Assembly: GCF_032062135.1 (NCBI RefSeq)
Contig: NC_092868.1
Span: forward strand, 45,821,603 to 45,885,602
Direction of reading: 5' to 3'
Length of the DNA: 64,000 nt
From: Pyxicephalus adspersus
Taxonomy: Eukaryota; Chordata; Amphibia; Anura; Pyxicephalidae
Part shown: in pieces, positions 10,702 through 22,700 of the stretch
Numbering within the stretch: the stretch's first letter is position 1
Layout of the letters: the number at the start of each line of letters is the position of its first letter
The notes under the pieces: generated by a model
The model's input: only the letters and a program-made list of their open reading frames with translations
What the model was told of the DNA's origin: nothing
Databases searched by the model: none
Program-made: the position numbers and the translations under genes

Positions 10702-13700
10702 ACACACACCCTAATCAGCCAAAAACAATGAAAGAAACCAATTAAACCCAAAACAACACACGTGCAACAATTGTATTTGGAAACGAACGATTGACGACCG
10801 ATCTGCCTATAATCTTTAACAACAAAAGTGCACAACGACGCCGATGAACGACCTTCCCAGCAGATCTGATTGGGTGACGATCGTTCACAATCTATTGTGT
10901 GTATGGTCGTTCAGTGATTGTGGATGGTAATGCAGTACACTTTCTCTAGTACGCGTCATTTCATGCATTGTTCAGACGATCGTATCTCGTGTGTACATTA
11001 TTGGTGGATTATGTTTGAACGATTGTTTCGTTACAGCATGTACGGAATCGTGCACTATACGATTGTTTAAAATAATCGTGCATAATCCTTGATCGGTCAT
11101 CAATCATTCATTTTTTAACAACAATTATTGCATGTGTGTACGTAGCTTTACCGTTATCTGTCTTCTGCCTGGTGCAGAGGGAGTGCCAGGCGCCGCCATC
11201 TTCTCTTTTCTTCTTCCTACATCACCCGATCTCGCACTGCACAGGTGTGAGATTGGGTGATGTAGATTGGGAAAAAACTTGCCGATCTGGCTGCGCATGC
11301 CTGAGATCATAAGCAGAAGGAGCAACCAAGAGGCTCCTGGGATGCCCTGTGCTCCCATTTATTCTTGATTGCCTTGATACAATTACATATAAATTATATA
11401 AAGATTTCTTTGTATTGGACTCAATACAGCTTTTTTGTATTGAGTTCAATGCAAAGTGATCAGGAAATCGACGTCACCAGGAAACCCCGGAGATCGTCAC
11501 TGCACTCGCGGGGAGAACACAGAAGAGAGAAGACGTGTCCGGAGGAGCTGCGGGGACCGGGTAAGTTTTTTTTTGGAGAACGACGGGATGATCACAGCGG
11601 GACCAGGTAAGTGACACTTTTTTGCAAGTGTCGGGTTTAACGGGTGGTTAAAGAAAAAGGTTGTCTACCCAGTATTCTCCCCAGCCCCGTTTAGCTGAGC
11701 TCACCACCTTTTTAGTTACCATTCCGCTGTTTTTGGGTCGTTACTGAACATTTGGGCGCAATACAGGGGCTGCAACGCAGCTTTAAAAAAATTCCGGGTT
11801 AAACACTGTCTACCCTTTTATGTAAAGTAAAAATTCTGAGTTTAGGTACGCTTTAATGTTATGTTGATCGCCCCTTGTTCTGCCATCAAAGCATGGATTC
11901 CACAAGATCTCCTGTTTTTTATTTTTAACATAGTACAAATAGATGGTGCAGTACACTATAATACCTTTGTTAGTATGTAGTTGTGGAGGGGTCTATTCAC
12001 AGACAGACCAAAGAGTGACAACTGAATAGGAAGGAGAGGCAGAGGTCTATAGTAGCAGCAAATCATCAATAGAACACAAACAGATCCTTTAAGTTGTGAT
12101 GCCACTGCTGGTCTGTCCTTTGTGATCTCTTTCCTAAAGAAATGAGGCATAAAAACACAACTATTCGTATGATCTGAAAGAAAACCCAATTCATCAAACC
12201 AGGGCACCATCTTTGTTGCTTGATGGCCCAATTCTGACAGTCACATGGCCATCCTAGCTTTTTTTATTGGTAGACGGGTCAGCTTGGTCTGAGACTTTGC
12301 CGCAAAGCAGAATACATTGTGTTATATGACACCTATGCTCAGCAATTTGTTCTATAAAACCAGATAGTCTAAAGGAGCAATTCAAGCATTGTAGACACAG
12401 AAGTCTAGGTGGAAGCACAGGTACGGCGTATTAGAACTGTACATGGACATTACAGTCTGTGGTACTACAGTAACGAATTACAGCTTTGATTGCCGTTGGA
12501 AAAGGGTATAAGGAATTGTCCAGTTTACCCCCATAAATACCACACTTACTTCAATCAATTTTCAAGTGCTTGTAGCTTTTGATACCAACCTAGTGGGAGC
12601 AAATAAAATGTGCACAGCTTTGCACCCCCAGTTTACATTCTCTTACATATTGATCACTGTCTGTAGTAAAGTCTTTTTAAATGAAAGTGCTTCCTCCTTC
12701 TGTGGGAATACCAGCATCATCAGGACATGGCTCCATTACTGCTCAGTGCTAAACCCAGATATTTTTTTAAGCTGGGTGGGAAGAAATTGTAGGCGGGTGG
12801 CAGGCCCTGTGTTATGACCCAACTTATGGCACTGCTGAAAAGTGCTGGGTGGTGCCCCCAGCTAAAAAGGGTCGGAGAGAATACTGATGCTGTACTGTAA
12901 TCATAGCCTGCAGCCAATGTAATGCTTCTGTAAAATATATGATAAATGTATTATGTTTTATTATCTTGTAGAAGTCGGAGGCTACAAAAAGCCAAAACAG
13001 ATGAGTTTGTGTACGATGAATCCATTTCCAATGCTGATATCCCTTCCACAAAGGAGGTAATACCCACCAATCAGTCTAATGTGCTTCTTTGTTATATGCA
13101 TCACTCTTGTTGTTAAAGTTGTAAAACAATTCTTTATTTTTATATTGCAGCTCTCTTCAAAGTACTATAATGATGAAATTGATGATTACCATGAGGGGAA
13201 GATCAAGGTAAATCAATTTACATTCATTATGTTCTATAGTATAAAGTCAATGCCACTATGCTGACCTCCAGGCAAAATGTGCTAAGTAAAAAATATGCTT
13301 TCGGTATAAGACTTCTGCACTGCTGATTTAAATGAACTATTCATTTACATGTGTTTACCTGTTAATAAATGGCAGATATTGGCAACAGTGGGCCCCTCTG
13401 GAGAACTTATTTAGGGCCCTGTGGATGGTTTTGTGATCCCCCCCCCAAAAAAATAGTTCCAGTGCATGGGTAATAAAAATAAAACTGCCCCAGCCTCGTT
13501 ACTTGCCTCTGCATTCATTTTTATTTTTTTACCACCACTTGATGTCTTCAGTCCCCCTGGTTAAAAAACCCTCAACATCATTTATCTCGGAAGACTAAGG
13601 ACATCCTGTGAATGCAGGGCATCTTGGACCTGCCCCCTAGGGGGTAACACTGTGGGATCTTATACTAATGTTGTGGAGCTTATATTTACATATCTGTGAT

Positions 13701-16700
13701 TTCTGTGCAATGAAATAGTCCAACCTTTTGGTGCTCGTTTCAGAGTCTGATGGAAAAAGGAGTAAAGTTTGACAGCGATGAAGAGCAAGTTGACAGTGAG
13801 GTAAGTGTAAACAAACTAAACTTCTACTTTAACATTAATTAATAATGTAGAACTATGGAGACTCCTTGGTCCTCTTGTCCTTGGTCCTTGTTCAGCTTCT
13901 GATCAGATGGAGCTCATGCACTAATTTAAGGGTAATCTGACCAATCTGAATTATGTCCAGTTGTGTTTTATATAATATGCCATTACCTGTCCAGAATTGT
14001 GTAGTTATTCTTTGTTTACTGTCCTAAAGAATCTCTTCCTATGCTTACCTTTATAGTTGTTACATAGTAGGTTAGGTTAAAAGTAGCACAGTTATCTTCT
14101 ATGGTTCTGTACAAAAAGATACATACAAGGTGTTAATATTTAAAATATAAAAAAAGGTCGAATTACGTAGCATTGCTTTTATTCTCAGTGGTTGGGTCTG
14201 GAAATGTGGAACTACACTGAAAACTGCAAGTTATAGTGCATTCATTGACTTGTCACATATGCAGCTAAAGAAGCTGTTGTGTTTTACACACCAGGCTATG
14301 TATTTTGCCTAAATTTATCACACCAAGATTCTGCTAGGCCCATTATTGAACCCATCATTTTATTTGAATAAACTGCTAGGTAAAATATTTAGTAGACTGG
14401 GCAGCAGGATGGCTCAATAGTCAGCGCTCGGTTTCCAGTTTCAAATCTTGGCTAACACATCATAGATTTCCTATGTACTGGAAGCTCACCTCCCTTCACC
14501 TGGAGCTCTGAAATGTCTAAAATTGATTAAAAAATGAGTACAAAACAACTTTGTGTCGTCTGTATACTAAATGGTAGATGGAGCCTCTCTGATAATACAG
14601 CCAAACAATATAAAAGTCGTATGCTCTTCAAAGAGTTTGAACATTCTCCCCATGTTTCCAGGGGTTGCTTTCATATTCTAGAAACATACCGTCGCCATCC
14701 TTTTTGGACTCGCAAAGCAAATTACCAGCTTCAGACCGCGCATGCATGGGGAGCCAGGTGTCACTCAAAGAGGAAAAAACTATCCTCATAGTGACGTCAA
14801 AGCTATTTGATATGCATTTCCACAATTCTTTCACTGTATCATTGTAGGATGAGGTTATGCCTCTTGACATTCCTGACGACGACGAGGATGATGATGATGA
14901 TGAGGAAGAAGAAGAGGAACAAGGTGATGAAGAGGCAGAGGATGAAGATGACCAACTTTCAATGGGAAGTGACCTAGACGATCGTGCAAAAGATGGTGAG
15001 TCTAATTATACAAATAACTTTTATTGTCCTCGGTTATTCTGTGGAATGTAAGGGCCGGATATTTGTAGAATTGTATAAAGTCTCACTCATGATATAAATT
15101 GTAAAATATAAAGATTATAAAGATTTAGATATATTTTCAAAACACAACTTGTCAAGATCCAACCAGGATTTAACTGTAGAATCAGAAAAAATCACTTGTT
15201 TCCAGCGTGTTGATGTGAAATGTGTTATAAATTGTATATTTGTAATTAACCTAAAACTGAAGTTTAGTCTTTTGATCTTTTCTTTCCTGGTTTTTATCCC
15301 CCTTCAATATCAAGCTGATAAAAAAATTAAATTAAACCATTTGTATTATATAAATTATTTTAACTTTAGTGACAAAGTGCAGGAAACAAAGATCTTGCTG
15401 GTGGAAGGGACTGAGGGGTTGAAGTTCACCGTGACTTCAGAACATCTTGCCTCAGCATTTCTCTCAGTCCTGATACAAATGGTGGACAGGATCTCAGGAG
15501 TACAGCTGTAACATTAAAGATATAGCTGGAGTTTAGCTTTAAACGCTGTAATAAAATACTAAGAAATTAATGAAATGCTTCCTTTTCCTGGAGGAAGCCT
15601 CCTTTACCAAGGATATGCCCAAAAGCTTAGTCATGTGACCATCTAAAAGGGACAATAAAATCATTTGATTCTCCTTTTAGCGAACCCTAAATGACCAAGC
15701 ACTGGATATTGTCCCCTTAGTATAGGAAAGAATTTTATCTGTTTTTATCTTCATAAAATGGAGCTGCATATTATACACACATGCCTTTCCTGGACTTCCA
15801 TCTGATTGGAGAAGTGATCAGATTATCAGTGGGTCTGCTTGCTTGCACTAGACCTCCAGTGTTTTTCCTAAAGCCTTTTATTATTGCATAGACCATGGTT
15901 ACATTGTAAGTCAGGTTGAAAAAAGGCATATGTCCATCAAGTTCAACCACTAGGGAAATAAACATATTCCAGATATAAAACATAGTTGATCCAGAGAAGG
16001 CAAACAAACCCCTGGTACAATTTGCTCCAATGGGAAAAAAATAATTTCCGATTCCATGAGGCAATTGGATGTTCCCTGGATCAACAGTTTCTGTTATCTT
16101 TACTTTAAAGCTTTAATACCCAGGTATATTCGGGCCTTTATTATTTTTATGTGTGTTTGATTATAGGTTGTTGTTCTGTCTTCCTTGAGACAACATATAT
16201 TATTACAGGTATAATAATAAGGTGAATAACAAATGACCGAATGCTTTATCTCTCAATATGTTATCTGTGACTTCAGATCTGCCGGATGCTTTGGCCTGGG
16301 GACAGAAGAAGAAGATCTACTATGACACTGATTACAAAGAATTCAGTAAAAGTATGTATGGCTTCATTGGAGTTTTAGGAATATCATTATACCAAGTGTG
16401 AAAGTACTGGTTAATTGTTCTTGTCATCCAGAAAATGGCAATGATATGTTATGATGCTGTAATATTTTTCCAATATTATTATTACTAAACAGGTTTTTTT
16501 TACAGCGCCAACATGATATGCAGCGTTGTACATTAAATAAAGGTTGCAAATGACAGACAGATACAAACAGTGACACAGGAGGAGGGGAGGACCCTGCCCC
16601 GAAGAGCTTACAATCTAGGAGTCATATCACTGTCATGGTTGTTACCTGGCTTGCATTAAATCACATCATGCTATTCAGCCTGATTACATTGGGACTCCCA

Positions 16701-19700
16701 GGAAGGAGGACAGGGACGGAGTTAGGAATGTCCGGGGAATCTTGCTTGTATTGAAGAAGCCAATGGCTGACCTGGCCATGAGCTTTTCCCATCAACTAAC
16801 ATATGATATATAATTTCTTAAAAAAAAAAGTCCTTGCTTACCCATAGCGGGGTTGGCATTTGAGTTTTTGTTGTAATATGCTCATCTTTGCAGCATTGTT
16901 TACTTCCAGTGAAACTAAACCCTCATATCTGCGAAGGCTGGTGTCCCATTAAGAACTGCAGATGTGGTAATATGCGGGCCAATATAATAATTGGTTGAGA
17001 GCGGCCAACAGCACTCTGGAAGCCATGATTGTTCTTCCCACATGCCTGCCTAGAAATCATGTACCAATAGATTGTAAATGTTGGCATGTTTATTGATTTT
17101 TTAAAATTTTTTTTTTTTTTTATCAGACTTGAGTTATCTTTTTTGGAATCTGCTAAATTGTTTGGCTTCACTTCCATTTAGAAAGTAGTAGTGGCCCAGC
17201 ATGCATGAATTTTGTAGTGACACATTGTTTTATTTATAAAGAAGTAAAAAAAAGCAAAGAGGAGCTAGAGGCCGAGGCCGAGGAGGAAGAAGAGGAGGCA
17301 CAAAATATCCAGAAACGCTTGGCACAGACCCTGAGCGAGGAAGATTTTGGCCTGGATTTTATAGAGGTAAATGGATTATTCCTGTTTCATAATCAGAACA
17401 AAGTTCTGTATCCCAGGCTCAAAAAGCCCATATACTAGGCTTGGGAATTGAACCCCCACAGAATGGGCCAGACAAGACCGTGCAACTGCTTTGAGGCCAA
17501 GAGCACTGTAGCATGTGGCTACAAATGGATTTTATGCAGGTAGACTTAGTATTTAGGTCCAAGGTGTCGAACCCTGGCCCGTGGGCCCTCAAGATCCTGT
17601 TTTTTGGCTTTTAATGAGAAAAGGCTTTTAATGATGATAATTGGAAAGACGGGGTCCCCTTATTTTTTTCTGCTTGTAAAGAAGACTTCATACTTTTTGT
17701 TCCTCTGTTGTAGATTTATTCTTTCTGTTGAAGAGCTGCAACATAGTATTCCTTTCAGAAGTGTGTTGGTCTCAGTATTCTCACTGTGGATCCTGTGATC
17801 TGTCATCCCCAACATCACTGTTTTCTCCTAATGCTCTAAGGGTCTGGGAACACAGAAATTGGCAAATATCAGCAGTGTGGTTGGTGGTACTGTGTAGTAT
17901 GAAGTCTTTACAGGCAGCACTTTTTTCCATTTTTATTGATTTAGTGACCATCATTTTCATGGTTTTACTATGGAGCCTAAAGAGGACTTTGGTTGAACTT
18001 GCACATTGAGTGTTTTATTTCTTCACCCTTGCAGGAATTTAGTGAAAAGCAGAGCGAGGAGAACCTGTCCAAGGAGAAGATTGAGAAGGATTTAGAGAAG
18101 ATGTCTGATAAGGAGAAACGCAAGTTGTTGAAGAAAGAATCTCCAGAGCTTTTGGAACTTATTCAGGATCTAAAGCAGAAGGTAAAATACTAAGATTGAA
18201 TGTATGCTCAAGAGAGGAATCTTTACCACAATGGGAACCATTCGACTGTCCTCTAATCCGGTGTTTCTCAACCTCTTTATCATGGCGGGAACCACTTGAA
18301 ATAACTTTCAGGTCTTCAGGGAACCCCGGCTATAATGTCTTTATCCCCAGCTCACAGTTCATTGGCTTAGTGGTGAGTGGGAACAGAGCCTCTTGCTTTG
18401 CTAGTCATTTGGGAAGGCTGATGTCATTATAGGTATTGATGTCAGTGGTAACTGACCTGAGAGGCTGCTTATTGCACAAGGAAATCTGATCTAAAACAGG
18501 AATGATAGGCTGTTCCAAGATGTGGCTCAGGTTCTGTAACTACTTTTATGAACGGCACACATAGTTTATTGTTGTACTTTGTCATGGCTCTAAGTTTTCA
18601 TATTTGCGTTTTTTATTTTAGTTGGAAGAGGTGAAGAATGAATTGGAACCATTATTGCAGATGGTAAAAAATGGAACCATCCCTGAAGGCAAGGTAAGTG
18701 GATGTATCAAATACAATCAAATACACACAAAACTGACATGGTCAGAAAGTCAAAAGCTAGTGCTGGGCTTTCTCCTTGTATAATTTAGACTGTTTTGTAA
18801 AGGATAATTGATATTGCAAGATGATTTGTAAAACAAAGATACCAGAACCCCAATCCATTATACGTTTCTGTTACCGCAAGACCTTCACTTCATGGGTTCG
18901 ATTTATTAAAGCTCTCCCAGGCTGGAGAGGATTCACTTTCATCAGTGAAGCTGGGTGATCCAGCAAACCTGAAATGGATCCAGTCAATCTTTCAAAACAT
19001 TTGCTAGCAAATGACTTTGAAGAAATCCATTTCAGGTTTGTTGGATCATCCAGCTTCACTGATGAAAGTGAATCCTCTCCAGCCTGGGAGAGCTTTTAAT
19101 AAATCAGGGCCAATGTCTTTATATTTCAGTTTCATAAATTGTGGAAAAAAAAAAGATATCATTGTGTTTTTTAGGGTAGTGCCTACATAAGGACGAAGTA
19201 CCAGCTGTATATGAAGTAAGTACTATAATTGGCTTCTTTTTAGTGATTTTATCTGTCTCTGTGCACAGCTTGGAATTAATATCTTGTTCTCTTTTTCTAG
19301 TTATTGCACAAATATCAGCTATTACCTGTTCCTGAAAGCCAAGAGACTTCCAGTCACCGGGCACCCTGTCATAGAAAGATTGGTCACCTATAGAAATGTG
19401 AGTGCACCACATATGATATCCTCGTTGTTTTATTATATTCTATAATGTATTTGTTTTCTGCTGGGCCTCTTTTATTATCCCCTCCATCCAAAATATTGTT
19501 CAAGCATTTATATTCTGATAAAAATGTCGCCTTTTTTGCTGATTACCTTTCCTCAATGTGACATTGTGTAACAAATATCATTCCAGCTAATAAATGAATT
19601 GGCGGCTGTGGATGAGCGATTATCTCCAGAAATACATTTGCTCCTCAGTGAAGATTTCCAGAAAAATCCTGATGCGCTTAAATTCCAAAATGGTCAACCA

Positions 19701-22700
19701 AAAGCTTCCAAGAAAGTGGCTGTCAAGGTAAAATTTGTAAAGTGGAGGGGGGGGGGGTAGGTTTTTAAATCTGAACAGCTTTGGGCTGGATGCCCCTCTG
19801 CACAGCCAGGCAGTTGACACATTTAGTAATCTAACATAAAGGATCTAACAGTCTGCTCATACTGTACAATGAATTGGCATTCATGTCTCCGGTAAAGTAG
19901 TAAGTGGAGTAGGTAGATGTAAATGTTATCACAAGAGTGGATGGGCAGAATCATTATAAAATAAAATCATTCTGGGGACAGTATATGGTCAAAAGTTTGT
20001 GTACACTTGTAAGAATCCTATTCTATACCCGTGGCAATAATATGTAGTTGTCCCCCATCCTTCACCTCTGATGTGGCTATAAAAGCCCAGTTTTTCACAA
20101 AATCTGGGAGTGCCTGCAGTAAAATTTTGTGCTGTTATTGATTGGTGGGATGACCTGGCTCTGTCAACTTTCCAATTCTTCCCAAAGTAGCACTGACATC
20201 AGAGCTCTGTACTAGTCACTTTCTACCATCAAACCATTTCTACCATAAAACCATTTTTTTTTGGAGCTATGAATGCTGAGCTATGGTGGAGCAGAAAAGG
20301 AACCCTAACAAATCTGTTGCCACAAAGGTAAAGGAATATAGCTGTCTATAATTTTTTATCATTAATATTACACTTCACTGGATACACCTGGACCCAAATA
20401 TTTAGAGGGTGTCCACATACATGAAGTCACTTTCCACTCAAGGTGTGGGCTCACATATCCAATGCATTTGTTACAGATTTGATTGGTTGTATGCTTTTGT
20501 ATTTAATGCAGCGCCCTCTGGAGGAGGCTGACTCCGATCTGGATGAAGATGATGCTTTGAATTATTATAGAATGATGGAACAAAAACTACTAGAAAAACG
20601 AAAACGTGGGGAAAAAGAGACGATGTATGTATTGAAGGCTTGGCGTGATGTATGTTGTAAATGGCAGCTTTATTTTCTAAGATTTACCTTTTGTGTGTTT
20701 TGTTTTTTTTTTAGCAACGAGATGCTAACAGAAGAAGAGTTGGATCCCAATGCAAAGAGAGCGATTACATACCAGGTAACAATACCAAGACAGCAGGCAG
20801 AGAGATTGGATTATCCAACAAGGCTGTGATGTAACACATTGCAATATATGTTCAATGGGTCTGATATTTAAAAACCTTGCAGTATATTTTATATTGTAAA
20901 AGAACAGAGCTAGTACACCTTGAAATTGATGGTGACTTGGAAACTGCGGTATGCAAACTGTCATTTATATAGCACCATCATCTTAATGGCACTGTACAAC
21001 AGACAATACATAGTGCAAACAACAAGGGAGATCAAATTTTGTCCTATGAATAGCTAACCTAAGATGTGGAATATTCTGAATTCTGGACTCCCCAAAGCCA
21101 AATTTTGAGGGCAGCTAAGCCCATCAGATTCCAGATATCATCTTTGGACGGTGTCACCCTCTGTGGGACTATTTTAGTACTTACGACCACTATATTCCTG
21201 TTACTATTTGTAGTATAAAACAAGATGGGATGTTAATCTGCTGCGGCTGTTTAATTTCACCTTCTAATTTCAGATTGCCAAAAATAAAGGACTCACACCT
21301 AAAAGGAAGAAGATCGACAGGAATCCCAGAGTTAAACATAGAGAGAAGTTCAGACGTGCCAAGATCCGCAGAAAGGGCCAGGTATGTTCAGTGTCAGCTG
21401 TGTGTGGATTTCCTGGAGTTTCGTTTAGTAATTGGCGTTTTGTATGGAGCAGAGTTTTAGCCAGGATACAACCGCTGGGACTGCAAGTTGTCTGGCTGTG
21501 GCTGTTTCAGGGCCCATCAATGTGTCCACTGATAGAACCAGTTTAAATATAATATGGCTCACGTTTAGGGATACAAATGTAAAGCAGAAGACAGAAGTTT
21601 TTGACTTGAAGTTTAACTTTTTGTCAAATATTTATCTTCTGTGCTGTCCTCCAATGATGATGGGTCCAGGTTCCTGTCAATGTTGTATCCCCTGCTGCCA
21701 AATCCTCTGGGTCACCTTGCAATCCTCTTTGACTATTGAGTAGTCACTGATGATGCGACTCTTGTGGATGTGTGCAGATATGTTGCAATATTATCCCTCC
21801 CCCTCCCCACTGCATCTTCTTCCATGACTCAGTTGCAGATTTACTTTTAATAATAATAACCATATGAATAATAATAATAATTATTATTACTATTAATAAA
21901 CAGGATTTATATAGCGTGGTTATATTACACAGTGCTGTACATTACAAAGGGGTTGCAAATGACACACAGGAGGAAGAGAGGACTCTGCCATGAAGAGCTT
22001 AAATCAGCCTGCAGTCTGACTATGTCTGCATAGATTTGTATAGGGCTGTCCTGGAAAATGTCTCCATTGACCAGGACAGCCCCATAGAAGTCTGCCAGCT
22101 CAGTAGCTGTGCCGGATGGATGTCTGCCTGAACGTTGCACAAAAAGTGACTCTTCTAATAACTGCTGGGAGAACATATTAAGTGTTCCATTTTCAGGACT
22201 AAGCAGATTAGAATGTAATGGAAGAGTGCGGATTAAGGATAATTGCATTTGTCAGTGTTTTTCTTAAGTGTAAAAATCTCCATGCACACAGTGTCACCAA
22301 TTCTGATCATCTCTTGCAGTGTTCAACCCAGAATGTTTTTTTTAAGCTGGGTGTGAAGAAGCTATAGGTGGGTGGCAGACCTGTATTATGAGGTTTCAGT
22401 AACCACCCAAAAGAGCCAGGTGCATACTGAAAAGTGCCAGGTGGTGTACCCGGCTAAAAGGGGCTGGGGAGAAGATTGTCTTGTGATCAGGTCAAGTTTC
22501 TGTCCTCTAGGTGCCCCTTCTTGTTCATGCTGGATAACATTTGTGTCAAGCAGTCACCCTGGTTCTAGCTTTAGTCTGTGCTGATGGGCATATGCAGCAT
22601 GCGTATGACATTAGATTTTTCAGAATTAATTTAAAGCATTCTCATAGATTTATAGTGAGATGTAGTTCTAAGGTGCACACAAATCTTTCTATGGTCATCA

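Larger units (their letters stand above)
10133..12971. other. UTP3 intron 1
   Basis: Largest UTP3 intron (2.8 kb). Holds a microsatellite, families T, G and N repeats and two H1 elements, listed separately. 11830-12740 looks unique and shows nothing I can identify. Confidence 0.8.

Noticed and set aside
15149..15511. 120-codon plus-strand frame in a UTP3 intron
   Set aside because: No splice or family evidence; the UTP3 reading frame joins across it without it.
20295..20327. A 33-base in-phase candidate UTP3 exon (KRNPNKSVATK)
   Set aside because: It lies inside a degraded Tc1/mariner element and its bases follow the antisense transposase sequence; no pyrimidine tract directly precedes it.
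21653..21752. Possible intronic C/D snoRNA in UTP3 (tgatgat near one end, ctga near the other)
   Set aside because: No terminal stem, no internal C'/D' pair and no recognisable guide; UTP3 introns are plausible hosts but this is too weak.
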